Assembly (NCBI GenBank): GCA_030432115.1
Contig: JAUIHY010000006.1
Span: 1 to 36,667 of the forward strand
Length of the DNA: 36,667 bases
Direction of reading: 5' to 3'
DNA from: Gammaproteobacteria bacterium
Lineage (GTDB): Bacteria; Pseudomonadota; Gammaproteobacteria; Xanthomonadales; Marinicellaceae
Part shown: positions 1 to 9,776 of the stretch, piece by piece
Position numbering within the stretch: position 1 is the stretch's first letter
Layout of the letters: every line of letters begins with the position of its first letter
Notes under the pieces: generated by a model
Database searches by the model: none
What the model was told of the DNA's origin: nothing
Seen by the model: the letters and a program-made list of their open reading frames with translations, nothing else
Made by a program: the position numbers and the translations under genes

Positions 1-2
1 GG

Positions 3-584
3 GTGAGCGCATTGGACTTGGATAAGATGTGCACTGAAAAGCACCAAGGAGTGGTGGCCAAAGTGAGTCAATTACAAATTCATGGCGAAAAACAACTGAA
101 GGAACAGCTGGCGCACTGGGAAGACCCATTGTTGTTGATTTTAGACAGCATTGAGGACCCCAGAAACCTCGGTGCTTGTTTGCGCAGTGCCGATGCTGCT
201 GGTGTAACCGCAGTGGTCATAACCAAAAATCAATCAGCCCCCATCACCGCCGTTACAAGAACCACCGCCGCTGGTGCAGTCGATCATTTGGCCTTGTTTC
301 AGGTGAGTAATTTGGCACGTGCCATGGAAAGCATCAAACAAGCAGGTGTTTGGATTTATGGGACCGACTGCAGCGAAAACAGTCAAAGCATTTATCAAAC
401 AGACTTAACAGGCGCTGTAGCCATCGTGGTGGGCAATGAAGGCAAAGGCATGCGCCATTTGGTTAAAGAAAAATGTGATCACTTGATTCACATACCGATG
501 GCAGGTGAAGTGCAAAGCTTGAATGTTTCGGTGGCCACTGGCGTCACACTTTTTGAAGTGGTACGCCAACGATCAACCAATTGA
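3..584 (+). CDS. rlmB: 23S rRNA (guanosine-2'-O-)-methyltransferase RlmB, SpoU family; 5' end outside window
   Basis: SpoU/TrmH motifs LDSIEDPRNLGACLRSADAAGV, IVVGNEGKGMR and IPMAGEVQSLNVSVA; N-terminal substrate-binding domain mostly missing, so truncated by window edge. Confidence 0.93.
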   Translation: MSALDLDKMCTEKHQGVVAKVSQLQIHGEKQLKEQLAHWEDPLLLILDSIEDPRNLGACLRSADAAGVTAVVITKNQSAPITAVTRTTAAGAVDHLALFQVSNLARAMESIKQAGVWIYGTDCSENSQSIYQTDLTGAVAIVVGNEGKGMRHLVKEKCDHLIHIPMAGEVQSLNVSVATGVTLFEVVRQRSTN

Positions 585-608
585 TAAATGTTCTGATAAC
601 TCTGGAAA

Positions 609-1346
609 TTATTTCTTACTGGAATCAATGCGGGCTTTCATCGCCTCAGGAGGCAAATACCCCGGTACCAAACTGCCATCTGAAAACACCACCGTAGGTG
701 TGCCTACTTTGTGTACACCTGCTTGGATTCCTAATTGGAACTGTGATGTGATGGGGTTCTTGCACATTTTAGGTTCAATGTTTTGACCTGATTTGGCAGC
801 CGTCATGGCCTGTTGCTGATCTGCGGCACACCAGACATTCACAGCTTTATCAAAGGATTCAGACTGCAGCCCCGCTCTGGGGAAAAACACATAGGAAACC
901 CCAATACCCAAATCATTATAACCTTGCATGTCTTCATGTAACTTACGGCAATAGCCACAATCAATGTCGGTAAAAACAGTGATGTGGTCTTTCATAGCAT
1001 CTGGGTAAAAATCGATGCTTTGTAAGTTTTCTGCATGATCCGCCATCAACTCTTTGCGCATGGAATTTTCTGTTTGGGTTTTTAAATTAATGCGGTTTTT
1101 TAGGTCAACCAATTTGCCCTCAAGCATGTATTGGCCATTTTCTGACATGTAAAAAATTTCTTGGCCGAATTGACCTGACACCACCACTTCTTTGATGCCA
1201 TCCATTGGCGTTTCATTGACCTTATCTACGGTAAGCTCTTGATTGGCATAAGCTTTCAAAGTGGTTTCATACTGTGCGTTGTCATTGGCTGCAATGACAC
1301 TGCCTGATAAGGTCAAGAACAGGCCGACTTGAGTGATTTTTTTCAT
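609..1346 (-). CDS. dsbC: DsbC-family thiol:disulfide interchange protein (periplasmic)
   Basis: Signal peptide, TDIDCGYCRKLHEDM active site (CGYC), C-terminal GVHKVGTPTVVFSDGSLVPGYLPPE. Confidence 0.88.
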   Translation of the reverse strand: MKKITQVGLFLTLSGSVIAANDNAQYETTLKAYANQELTVDKVNETPMDGIKEVVVSGQFGQEIFYMSENGQYMLEGKLVDLKNRINLKTQTENSMRKELMADHAENLQSIDFYPDAMKDHITVFTDIDCGYCRKLHEDMQGYNDLGIGVSYVFFPRAGLQSESFDKAVNVWCAADQQQAMTAAKSGQNIEPKMCKNPITSQFQLGIQAGVHKVGTPTVVFSDGSLVPGYLPPEAMKARIDSSKK

Positions 1347-1365
1347 GAATTTGTCCCAGTGTAAA

Positions 1366-1397
1366 AACCATCAGACAAGGGGGAATGCCTGATGGTT
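1366..1397 (-). terminator. Rho-independent terminator downstream of the MBL-fold gene
   Basis: Inverted repeat AACCATCAG...CTGATGGTT followed by a T-run on the minus strand. Confidence 0.65.
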
Positions 1398-1427
1398 CCA
1401 ATTAATACCAAGTCACTTAAATTATGC

Positions 1428-2240
1428 TTACGCCACTGCTTTAACCAATCCACGCTTGGGAGCTTGATAGCTGCTACCATCCAATAGGTCCACCCCACAA
1501 GGTAACTCACTGATCCAATCAAGGAATGCATTCACCATTTCTCTGCCTTTAAAAGCTTGGCCATGCTGTGGAACGATCATATTGATGTCCAGCTTTCTCA
1601 CCGCATCAGCCCACAATCGAGTCGCTTTGGAAGCGCACATATAGCGTTGGTGAAAGCCCTTCATTAAAGGAATATGTGCGTCAAAATCCTGAACAAAATA
1701 TTCACTTTCATTTCCTCCAATAGAGGCGCCCATATCTCCAGAAAACAGAATTTTACTGGTAGGATCAAACAACTGAAAATTACCAACTGAATGTAAAAAG
1801 TGCGCAGGTATAAACGTCACTTTGGTGTCTCCAAATGCCATGTTCGCACCACCATCAGGCAGTTCAATCATGCGTTCAGAGAAATTGCCCACAGTCTTAC
1901 CAACATGCCCAGAAAGCAAATGTGGTAAAAAACGACCCCACAGCTTTGATACGATGACATCACAATTGGTGTTGATCACCCACCTGTCAATAGAGGCAAT
2001 GATATCTGGATCCTGATGCGAAGCAAAAATGTAATCCAATTCTCGTAATTTTATGTATCGACTGAGTGCAATACTCATTGGAATATAAGTTAAATCTCCA
2101 CCCGGATCCAATAACATGGTGGTGTCACCATTTTTAATCAAAAACTGATTAGATTGAACGCCTTCTCCTTCAACCAAATCATTGAATGCCAAACACACAT
2201 GGTTGGCATCGCTGTAGAGTGTAATGGGTTGTCCTTTCAC
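1428..2240 (-). CDS. MBL-fold metallo-hydrolase with oxygen-binding di-iron (ODP-type) domain
   Basis: ASHQDPDIIASI, HFLHSVGNF, LFSGDMGAS and PQHGQAFKG match the metal-ligand pattern of the flavodiiron-like ODP family. Confidence 0.8.
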   Translation of the reverse strand: MKGQPITLYSDANHVCLAFNDLVEGEGVQSNQFLIKNGDTTMLLDPGGDLTYIPMSIALSRYIKLRELDYIFASHQDPDIIASIDRWVINTNCDVIVSKLWGRFLPHLLSGHVGKTVGNFSERMIELPDGGANMAFGDTKVTFIPAHFLHSVGNFQLFDPTSKILFSGDMGASIGGNESEYFVQDFDAHIPLMKGFHQRYMCASKATRLWADAVRKLDINMIVPQHGQAFKGREMVNAFLDWISELPCGVDLLDGSSYQAPKRGLVKAVA

Positions 2241-2261
2241 GGTTTCCTCCGAAGCTTAATG

Positions 2262-2295
2262 AAAAAGTGGCTTACTTAAAAGCAAGCCACTTTGT
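2262..2295 (-). terminator. Rho-independent terminator downstream of the OmpW-like gene
   Basis: AAAGTGGCTT...AAGCCACTTT stem with T-run on the minus strand. Confidence 0.7.
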
Positions 2296-2311
2296 AATTT
2301 AGAACTATTGA

Positions 2312-2986
2312 TTAAAACGTTCGACCAAAACCCACACCTATCACGGTGGGGTTGATGTCTACATCAACAGATGCTCGACCAATGGCTGTATCAAATTTTG
2401 CTTCAGTATCAATTTGAATGTATTTGGCATCAACATTAAAGAACCAACCGTTGTTAAGCTCAAAATCTATGCCAAACTGTGCACCCATACCAAAGGATGA
2501 ATCTAACTTCAGTCCACTGGCACCCAAAACATCTTTGGCAGCTAAACTTAATTCATCATTAAAAAATAAAGTATGGTTGATACCCAATCCAAAATACGGT
2601 CGCACCTTCTCAGCAGGCCTGAACTGATATTGAATAAATAAAGTGGGAGGCAGCACGTTGGTGTCCACCACGTCTGTTCCATTGGGCACGCCCAAGTCAG
2701 TTAATCCATTTGCAGAGACTGTGTGTTTGGAACTTAAATCCGCCAATAACTCAACCGCCCAATGATCGGACACCATATAAGCCAAAGACAAATCCAAAGA
2801 AAAATTATCATCCACACTGACGCCTGTTCCTGGTACCCCAGCCCCATCCACTCGTATCAAACTGGAATCATCATTGGGATTGATGTTGATGGCCCTGGCA
2901 TGGAAAATCCAATCGCCTTTTTCAACCGCTAAAGAAGGGCCACAAATCAGCGCCATGGCAAGGGTTAGTGATTTTTTCATCTGCAT
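2312..2986 (-). CDS. OmpW-family outer membrane beta-barrel protein
   Basis: Signal peptide, OmpW-like LPPTLFIQYQFRPAEKVRPYFGLGINHTLF, C-terminal Phe (GFGRTF). Confidence 0.88.
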   Translation of the reverse strand: MQMKKSLTLAMALICGPSLAVEKGDWIFHARAININPNDDSSLIRVDGAGVPGTGVSVDDNFSLDLSLAYMVSDHWAVELLADLSSKHTVSANGLTDLGVPNGTDVVDTNVLPPTLFIQYQFRPAEKVRPYFGLGINHTLFFNDELSLAAKDVLGASGLKLDSSFGMGAQFGIDFELNNGWFFNVDAKYIQIDTEAKFDTAIGRASVDVDINPTVIGVGFGRTF

Positions 2987-3034
2987 TTCTCTGTTTAAAA
3001 ATCCAGATTATAGTGTTCATTTCAAAACCCTGAT

Positions 3035-3048
3035 TTGACAATAATCAT
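3035..3048. promoter_or_regulatory. Candidate FNR/CRP-family-like half-degenerate dyad upstream of the OmpW gene
   Basis: TTGACAATAATCAT compared with consensus TTGATNNNNATCAA: two mismatches. Confidence 0.3.
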
Positions 3049-3093
3049 ACTCTCAAAGAACATATATTCACATATTTATTCTTTTATTTGGCA

Positions 3094-3111
3094 TTTTGAC
3101 AATTGTCAAAA
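3094..3111. promoter_or_regulatory. 18-bp perfect palindrome, candidate operator
   Basis: TTTTGACAATTGTCAAAA; core TTGAC-N4-GTCAA resembles FNR/CRP superfamily sites. Confidence 0.45.
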
Positions 3112-3117
3112 AACCTT

Positions 3118-5523
3118 TCAAAGCAAATGCAAAATGCTGTGTCTTGTTCGTTTTGACAGGATGGTTTTGGCACCATTAAAAATGGGGGTGATGTTCTCAC
3201 TGGGTACAATCTTACCCGCTCCATTGGTACTGATGATACCTTCTGACTTCAACACACTGATGAATTGTTTGAACAGGGCCTTGTCAAAGAAATCGGGTGA
3301 ATTGAATTCATATAAGAGCGACAATTGACTGGCCACCTGATGGCATTTGGATTCCAGCTCACCACTGCTTAAACTGCCAGTGGGTTCACTTTTTAGCACC
3401 GCGACCACAATAAAAAAGCGTTCATAGGTTTGCATCAATGCATTGGCCAAAACACGCAATTGTGCCGCCTGCTTGGAACCACCCACGTGGCGCCTGAGGC
3501 TCAATCGGTCGGTGGTAATCAGGTTCAATTCTTTAAAAACTTTAATGATTTCACGACCGTATTCAACAAACTCTTCACGCGTCCATTTTAAAAACAATTC
3601 GTTTTGAACAAAAGGATAAACAATGGCCATCATTCTGAGTACTTCTTTACGAGACACGTTTTTCATGTTGACAAAAAACATGGCAATAAAAGAACTGGCG
3701 GCAAACAAATGAATGATGTTGTTTCGGTAGTAAGTCATCAATACCGCCATTTCGTCACGAACTTTAATGACATCACCTAAGGGATGCTCAATTCGTTCAA
3801 TGAATTTCAATCTGATACCCGTACTGATGATTTCCTTTTCAGACAGGCCTGTGATGGTGGTGCGTGCAGAATAAGGTGCTTTGACCAATAACTCTCGATA
3901 GAGTTTGATCTGTGCCATCAGATTCTCTTCAGTGGCCGAACGGTTGGGCGTGGACAACAGGGTGATGGCCAAAAAGTTGATGGGGTTTACATGTGCCGAT
4001 TCATTGATCTTTGTGAGGATTTGTTCACCAGCTTCACTGACCACATCTTTGAACCATTGTGGCTTTTCTTTCACACCCAAAGTGATGTTGCGCCAATCGG
4101 CTTGGTGTTTGTCCAAGATACCATCCAACTCTATGGGCTCGGAAAAATTCACCGTCAATCGGCCATACTCATCTTTAAGTAATTTTCTGGTTTTGAATAA
4201 GCCACCAATGGATTCTTTTTTCTTCGAGCTACCACCCAGTTCGCTGCGGTAGGAAGCACCTTCCATTAGCTTTTCATAATTCAATGAAGAAGGTTGAAAC
4301 ACCAGAGGCAAGCTGCGTTCATTCAAATAACTTCGTACAGTCATGGCCAACATGCCCGCCTTAGGATGTAGTAGGCGTCCAGTACGAGAACGGGTACCTT
4401 CAATGAAGTATTCAACTGCCACACCGTGCGCAATCAATGAGCTTAGGTATTCTGAAAATATGGTGGAATACAATGCTGAGTTGAACGAACGGCGAATAAA
4501 AAAAGCACCAGAACGTCGCAATATTTTACCCACCAAAGGCAAATTCAAGTTGATGCCTGCTGCGATGTGCGGTGGCACCAAGCCTTTTTCATACAAGGAA
4601 TAGGACAAAATCAAATAATCAATGTGGCTGCGATGACAGGGTGTGTAAATCACCTCTTTGGTGGTCGCCACGGTGCGCATTTCATCCAAGAAGTTCAGCT
4701 TCACACCATCATAAACCCGCGTCCAAAACCAGCGAAAAATTCGGTGCATCAATTTAATCGCATTGTAAGTGTAGTCGGCAGCAATCTCTTTGATGATTTT
4801 TTCGGCTTCTTTTTGCGCCTTTTCTACCGGCATTTTTCTGCGTGCGGCATAGGCTTTGATTTCTGCTTGCACGGCCGGTCTTTTGATGATGTTCCTGGCA
4901 ATGGTGCGTCGGTGGGACAAATCCCTGCCCACCACCGAAGTTTTCACCCGCATGGCATGCACCCGCAATACCCTGGATATTTTTTTGGCCAATTTACTGG
5001 CATCTTGCCCTTTGGTCATCTCACTGTTGATGACGATGGGCTTGCCCAAACGAACCAAAGTGTGGTTGCCGTGAATCAAAACCGACATGAATTTTCTGAA
5101 TCGACCTGTGATGCCCCATTTTTCTGAGAACAAAATTTTAAACACACCATGGTCTTTATCAGGTGCACGGCCCAAAAACACAGATACAGGAATCAATTGT
5201 ATGACTTGTTCTAGCTGCGAATGGTTGTGTTCCACCAAAGCCGTGACTTGTTGCTCAAATGCTTGGTAATCGGTGGTGCGATTGAATAAACCGGTTAATT
5301 TTTGATTGGCCAGGATTTTTTTATCCATGGGAAACGACCCCGTTTTAGGGGCTGGCAAGCGGCCTTTTTTGATTTCTTCCCACAATATGCTGCGAGAAAT
5401 GGATGAATCACTGGACAAAACATAAGCAAACGGTTGATCTGGCTGAATACCCAGACTGTCCAGTTTCTGTGGGCTGTATTCAACTTTAACGCGCAGGTAA
5501 AGGAGTTTGCTTAACAATGACAT
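3118..5523 (-). CDS. plsB: Glycerol-3-phosphate 1-O-acyltransferase PlsB
   Basis: 801 aa; acyltransferase motifs CHRSHIDYLILSY (HX4D), GAFFIRRSF, FIEGTRSRTGRLLHPKAGML. Confidence 0.96.
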   Translation of the reverse strand: MSLLSKLLYLRVKVEYSPQKLDSLGIQPDQPFAYVLSSDSSISRSILWEEIKKGRLPAPKTGSFPMDKKILANQKLTGLFNRTTDYQAFEQQVTALVEHNHSQLEQVIQLIPVSVFLGRAPDKDHGVFKILFSEKWGITGRFRKFMSVLIHGNHTLVRLGKPIVINSEMTKGQDASKLAKKISRVLRVHAMRVKTSVVGRDLSHRRTIARNIIKRPAVQAEIKAYAARRKMPVEKAQKEAEKIIKEIAADYTYNAIKLMHRIFRWFWTRVYDGVKLNFLDEMRTVATTKEVIYTPCHRSHIDYLILSYSLYEKGLVPPHIAAGINLNLPLVGKILRRSGAFFIRRSFNSALYSTIFSEYLSSLIAHGVAVEYFIEGTRSRTGRLLHPKAGMLAMTVRSYLNERSLPLVFQPSSLNYEKLMEGASYRSELGGSSKKKESIGGLFKTRKLLKDEYGRLTVNFSEPIELDGILDKHQADWRNITLGVKEKPQWFKDVVSEAGEQILTKINESAHVNPINFLAITLLSTPNRSATEENLMAQIKLYRELLVKAPYSARTTITGLSEKEIISTGIRLKFIERIEHPLGDVIKVRDEMAVLMTYYRNNIIHLFAASSFIAMFFVNMKNVSRKEVLRMMAIVYPFVQNELFLKWTREEFVEYGREIIKVFKELNLITTDRLSLRRHVGGSKQAAQLRVLANALMQTYERFFIVVAVLKSEPTGSLSSGELESKCHQVASQLSLLYEFNSPDFFDKALFKQFISVLKSEGIISTNGAGKIVPSENITPIFNGAKTILSKRTRHSILHLL

Positions 5524-5526
5524 ATC

Positions 5527-5558
5527 AAAAAAAAGGGACCAAAAGGCCCCTTATTTTA
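5527..5558 (-). terminator. Rho-independent terminator between the lipoprotein gene and plsB
   Basis: Minus strand AGGGGCCTTTTGGTCCCTTTTTTTT: stem followed by T-run. Confidence 0.6.
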
Positions 5559-5576
5559 GCATTTTTTTAGGAACGA

Positions 5577-6404
5577 TTACTTTTCGCTGACCCATTTGCC
5601 GTTTTTCTGAACCATGTTCACCACTTGCGTGATTTCTTCACCGAACAGTTTCATGCTCATGTCCATGGTGGCTGTTTCACCATTCACTTGTACATTGCTT
5701 AATTCAACAGAGTCCAACATGTCATCCATAGAAATACCGTAAGCACCCATGATGTTTTTCACGCCACCCAAAACGATGGCCCCTTTGTCCAAGGCTTGGT
5801 CAAAGTTCATGTCTTTCAACTCATGCAAAGAACTCATGTTCAGTTCTTTGGCTGTGGCAACAGCAGCAGCAATCGCGCCTTTGGTCACTTCTTCGCTCAG
5901 AATGTCGTTTTCACCGACCCAATCAATCACAGCACCTGCAATCTTAGATGCATTGTCTTTTTGGTCAGCTGGAACCATTGGGTTGGTTTGGATGCCTTGA
6001 ACCACTTGTTCTTTACCCATCATCAACATCATGGGCAACATGGCTCTGGCTTGTTCCAATTGAGGTGCAGCCATGGCATACAAAGTGTCTTCAGCACCTT
6101 CTGCTGTCAACATACCCATCATTTGTTGGAATTGTGCATTGTCTGATTCTGAAATTTCAGTGGCCTTGCCTTTTTCAAATTCTGCAACCAACTCGTTGTA
6201 TTGATCTTCACTCAAAGAAGTTTGAATCATGGTTTTCAGGTCATTACCACGCAATGAAGCAATCACAGCTTTGAACGCACCATCAGGTGAGTTGGTGTCC
6301 AATTGCGCCACTTCTTTGGCAGCTGATCCTGACCCTTGGTCTTCACCACAGGCCATCAATGTCAACATGGCCAAAGAAATCAGTAATAATTTAAATGTGT
6401 TCAT
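5577..6404 (-). CDS. Putative lipoprotein of unknown function
   Basis: Start trimmed to MNTFKLLLISLAMLTLMACGEDQG (lipobox LMAC); no domain recognised. Confidence 0.75.
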   Translation of the reverse strand: MNTFKLLLISLAMLTLMACGEDQGSGSAAKEVAQLDTNSPDGAFKAVIASLRGNDLKTMIQTSLSEDQYNELVAEFEKGKATEISESDNAQFQQMMGMLTAEGAEDTLYAMAAPQLEQARAMLPMMLMMGKEQVVQGIQTNPMVPADQKDNASKIAGAVIDWVGENDILSEEVTKGAIAAAVATAKELNMSSLHELKDMNFDQALDKGAIVLGGVKNIMGAYGISMDDMLDSVELSNVQVNGETATMDMSMKLFGEEITQVVNMVQKNGKWVSEK

Positions 6405-6473
6405 GGTTTCCTCTCTAACGATTATTTTAATGTAGCAGGATATTATCCCTGTTTTATGACAATTGCACAATAT

Positions 6474-7802
6474 CTACAGAATATATCTGCTTAAATCTTC
6501 GTCTTGAACGACTTCACCCAACACCTTATCCACCTGTTCAGCATCGATCACATAGCTTTGACCTGACTTATCAGGCGCTTCAAACGCCACCTCATCAAGC
6601 ACCGTTTCCAGTATGGTGTGTAATCTTCTGGCTCCAATGTTTTCGGTTTTTTCATTCACCGACCAAGCAATCTCAGCCAATCGTTTGATGCCATCTTCCG
6701 TGAACTGCAAGTCTACTGATTCTGTGCCTATCAAGGCCTTGTATTGGTCAACCAATGCATATTCAGGCTCTACCAGTATGCGCTCAAAATCAGCCGCAGT
6801 TAAAGCACGCAATTCGACTCGAATGGGCAACCGGCCTTGTAATTCAGGAATCAGGTCAGAAGGTTTGCTCAAATGGAAAGCACCCGAGGCAATGAACAAG
6901 ATGTGGTCGGTTTTGATTTGTCCGTATTTGGTGTTGACCACTGAGCCTTCAATCAATGGCAACAAATCACGTTGGACACCTTCCCGCGAGACCTGACCCG
7001 AACCACCACCCATGGTGCCTGATTTGGCGACTTTGTCAATTTCGTCCAAGAAAACAATGCCATTGTTTTCCGCTTGATCCAATGCTTTTTGGCGGATTTC
7101 ATCTTCATTGACCAGCTGCTGCGCTTCTTCTTCCAATAAAATAGGCAGGGCCGCAGCCACCGTCATTTTTTTGGTTTGTTTTTTCTTTTTGCCCATGCTT
7201 TCAAACATGCTTTGCAGCTGGTCGGTCATTTCTTCCATGCCTGGCGGGCCCATGATATCAACACCCACATTGGCACTGACTTTGATTTCTATTTCTTTGT
7301 CATCCAACAAGCCGTCACGAAGTTTAGTTAAAAATTTGCTGCGGGTTTTGCTGTCATCCACTTGTTCACCTGGTATGGGTGATTCACGTTTGGGTAACAA
7401 ATAATCCAAGACACGTTCTTCAGCAGCCGCTTCTGCTTTTTTCATCACATGTTTCATCGCCGCTTCGCGGGTGCGCTTCATGGAAGATTCCACCAAGTCA
7501 CGGATGATGGATTCCACGTCTTTACCGACATAGCCCACTTCTGTGAATTTAGTGGCCTCTATTTTAATGAATGGTGCATCGGCTAATATTGCTAAACGTC
7601 TCGCAATTTCTGTTTTACCCACACCAGTGGGTCCAATCATCAAGATGTTTTTAGGGGTGATTTCCTTGGCCATATCGGCAGGTAATTGCATGCGACGCCA
7701 GCGGTTCCTGAGTGCCACGGCCACCGAGCGTTTGGCATCCTTTTGGCCAATGATGTGTTTGTCTAATTCTTCTACAATTTCTCTTGGAGTCATGTTTGAC
7801 AT
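6474..7802 (-). CDS. hslU: ATP-dependent protease ATPase subunit HslU
   Basis: Start trimmed to [20 protein letters not shown]; Walker [20 protein letters not shown]-terminal EDLSRYIL. Confidence 0.97.
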   Translation of the reverse strand: MSNMTPREIVEELDKHIIGQKDAKRSVAVALRNRWRRMQLPADMAKEITPKNILMIGPTGVGKTEIARRLAILADAPFIKIEATKFTEVGYVGKDVESIIRDLVESSMKRTREAAMKHVMKKAEAAAEERVLDYLLPKRESPIPGEQVDDSKTRSKFLTKLRDGLLDDKEIEIKVSANVGVDIMGPPGMEEMTDQLQSMFESMGKKKKQTKKMTVAAALPILLEEEAQQLVNEDEIRQKALDQAENNGIVFLDEIDKVAKSGTMGGGSGQVSREGVQRDLLPLIEGSVVNTKYGQIKTDHILFIASGAFHLSKPSDLIPELQGRLPIRVELRALTAADFERILVEPEYALVDQYKALIGTESVDLQFTEDGIKRLAEIAWSVNEKTENIGARRLHTILETVLDEVAFEAPDKSGQSYVIDAEQVDKVLGEVVQDEDLSRYIL

Positions 7803-7812
7803 GGTCTTTTCC

Positions 7813-8373
7813 TTAATCAAGTTCCAAAGTTTCAATGGTGTGGTTTTTGTTGGTATAAATACAAATATCTGCAGCAATATTCAGAGCTTCTTTGACCACT
7901 TTTTCAGCTTTCAAGTCAGTGTTTCTGATCATTGCCAAAGCAGCAGATTGAGCAAAAGGGCCACCTGAACCTATCGCAATCAAACCATGCTCTGGTTCAA
8001 TCACATCACCATTACCTGAAATAATCAATGAGGTCTCCTTATCAGCAACGGCCAGCAAAGCTTCTAAACGACCCAAACGGCGGTCGGTGCGCCATTCTTT
8101 CGCCATTTCAACAGCCGATCGCACCAAATGACCCGAATGTTTTTCCAGCTTGGCTTCAAACACTTCAAACAATGTGAAGGCATCGGCAGTGGCACCTGCA
8201 AATCCTGCCAACACTTGATTTTTATACAATCGACGGACTTTCCTCGCATTAGACTTCATCACGGTGTTGCCTAAAGTTACTTGGCCATCTCCGCCTATCA
8301 CCACTTGTTTATCATCTCGGTAACTGACAATGGTGGTTCCCCGATAATTGTGCATGGATTCTTTCATGGTCAT
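7813..8373 (-). CDS. hslV: ATP-dependent protease proteolytic subunit HslV (true start may be 8355)
   Basis: [44 protein letters not shown]; adjacent to hslU. Confidence 0.96.
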   Translation of the reverse strand: MTMKESMHNYRGTTIVSYRDDKQVVIGGDGQVTLGNTVMKSNARKVRRLYKNQVLAGFAGATADAFTLFEVFEAKLEKHSGHLVRSAVEMAKEWRTDRRLGRLEALLAVADKETSLIISGNGDVIEPEHGLIAIGSGGPFAQSAALAMIRNTDLKAEKVVKEALNIAADICIYTNKNHTIETLELD

Positions 8374-8433
8374 GTTTTTTTATAAGAACCACATAAATGG
8401 GTTGTTTTGTAAAAATTTCAAATACAGATGACA

Positions 8434-8463
8434 AAAAAAAGCACCCCGAGAGGTGCTTTTTCT
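8434..8463 (-). terminator. Rho-independent, probably bidirectional terminator
   Basis: AAAAAAGCACC-CCGAGA-GGTGCTTTTT hairpin flanked by A and T runs. Confidence 0.75.
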
Positions 8464-8484
8464 TTGATTTCGGTGAAGGGGTGA

Positions 8485-9000
8485 TCACCAACCACGAGAC
8501 TTTTTGGACTTACGGTAACGGCGATTTCGAACACGAGATACGGCTTCCTGATCCTTAATTTCTGCCCAATCATCCAAGCTGAATGGTCCATTTTTGGCGT
8601 ACACCATTCGGGCACGACAAAAATCTTTGTACTCCAACATTTCTTCTTCCACATCGTCCATGGTACCATCAATCACAATACAGTCATCAACATAACCAAT
8701 GCCAGGAATGTGATCGGGAATGATGTCATTGTCATCAACAAAGTAACGGATGGTGGCATTGATTTTTTCTTTGTTAGAATCGCTGACGTTCCATGTTTTG
8801 TCTTCCACCATGCTCAACATCATTTGTAAACAGCCCACTTGATCAACCACATAACCGTCTTCACAACTGTTGCGAATTTCTACAATTTTTTCTTTTGCTT
8901 CTTTGACATCACCAACATCAATGTTGGTGCCGTGTTCTTCGATGAATTTATTAAAATGTTCTTTGACTTGATCATCAATGTCTATTGAAATGGTCGCCAT
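8485..9000 (-). CDS. YkvA/DUF1232-like protein with basic C-terminal tail
   Basis: DNDIIPDHIPGIGYVDDCIVIDGTMDDVEEEM resembles the DUF1232 core; tail RVRNRRYRKSKKSRGW. Confidence 0.6.
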   Translation of the reverse strand: MATISIDIDDQVKEHFNKFIEEHGTNIDVGDVKEAKEKIVEIRNSCEDGYVVDQVGCLQMMLSMVEDKTWNVSDSNKEKINATIRYFVDDNDIIPDHIPGIGYVDDCIVIDGTMDDVEEEMLEYKDFCRARMVYAKNGPFSLDDWAEIKDQEAVSRVRNRRYRKSKKSRGW

Positions 9001-9095
9001 GGCTTACTCCAGCATTTGTTAATTTATATTCTAACGCATTCTTTTGGCTGTTCCTTCTTCCAAAAGTCATGTTAATTCCGTGATAAACTCAATCC

Positions 9096-9746
9096 ATGAG
9101 TCATAAACTTAACTTATTATACGTATTCACGGCGCTGTTGTTACATTTTTTTGCCACGACTTTGGCCACAGAACCTTGGAATACAGACCAACAACAAGAC
9201 CATCAGCTGATCAAAGAGCATGGCTTGATTCATCACGTGCTTTTTAATCAACAGTGTCAAAAAACACTGGCCCAGCTGGCCATTACCACCACATGTCAGG
9301 TTTTAAACAGTGACATGATCAATGCCTTTTCTTTGGCTGATGGTAACCTGGTGATCAGCTTAGGTCTGTTAAAAAAAACCCGAAACCGCGATCAAATGGC
9401 CCATGTCCTCGCACACGAATTTGCCCACCACCAATTGGATCATTTCCATGAACTGGCACAATTCATCGCAAAACCGCCCACTTTTTTTCCAAAAAGAAAA
9501 TTACACAAATTAAGGCAAAAACAAGAACACGATGCGGATGATTGGGCAGACGAACGGTTGCAAGCACATGGTTTTGACCACAGACAAATTCACCACCTGT
9601 GGCAACAACTGTCTCAATCAGAGCAATTAAAAAAATGGTCTGACCATGCACCACTACAAAAACGCATAGATACCAAAGCGCTGCAGGCCACAGTCCTCAT
9701 CGATCCAGAATGGCGGTTATTGATTCGTGACCTTTCACAGAGGTAA
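9096..9746 (+). CDS. M48-family zinc metalloprotease, secreted/periplasmic
   Basis: Signal peptide; HEFAHHQLDH (HExxH); QEHDADDWADE third-ligand region. Confidence 0.82.
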   Translation: MSHKLNLLYVFTALLLHFFATTLATEPWNTDQQQDHQLIKEHGLIHHVLFNQQCQKTLAQLAITTTCQVLNSDMINAFSLADGNLVISLGLLKKTRNRDQMAHVLAHEFAHHQLDHFHELAQFIAKPPTFFPKRKLHKLRQKQEHDADDWADERLQAHGFDHRQIHHLWQQLSQSEQLKKWSDHAPLQKRIDTKALQATVLIDPEWRLLIRDLSQR

Positions 9747-9776
9747 GTTATTCCTGTTTTGTCTTATAATGTTTTT

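Noticed and set aside
1343-1531. 62-aa minus-strand ORF between dsbC-like and MBL genes
   Set aside because: Overlaps the MBL gene in another frame and spans a terminator hairpin.
4567-5127. 186-aa plus-strand ORF antisense to plsB
   Set aside because: Lies wholly inside plsB, no recognisable motifs, His/Phe-rich shadow composition.
6613-7404. Plus-strand ORFs (127 and 98 aa) antisense to hslU
   Set aside because: Antisense shadows of a strongly conserved gene.
8355-8373. HslV N-terminus appearing to lack the catalytic Thr at position 2
   Set aside because: [10 protein letters not shown] is the known short-propeptide form of HslV; the catalytic Thr is present after processing.
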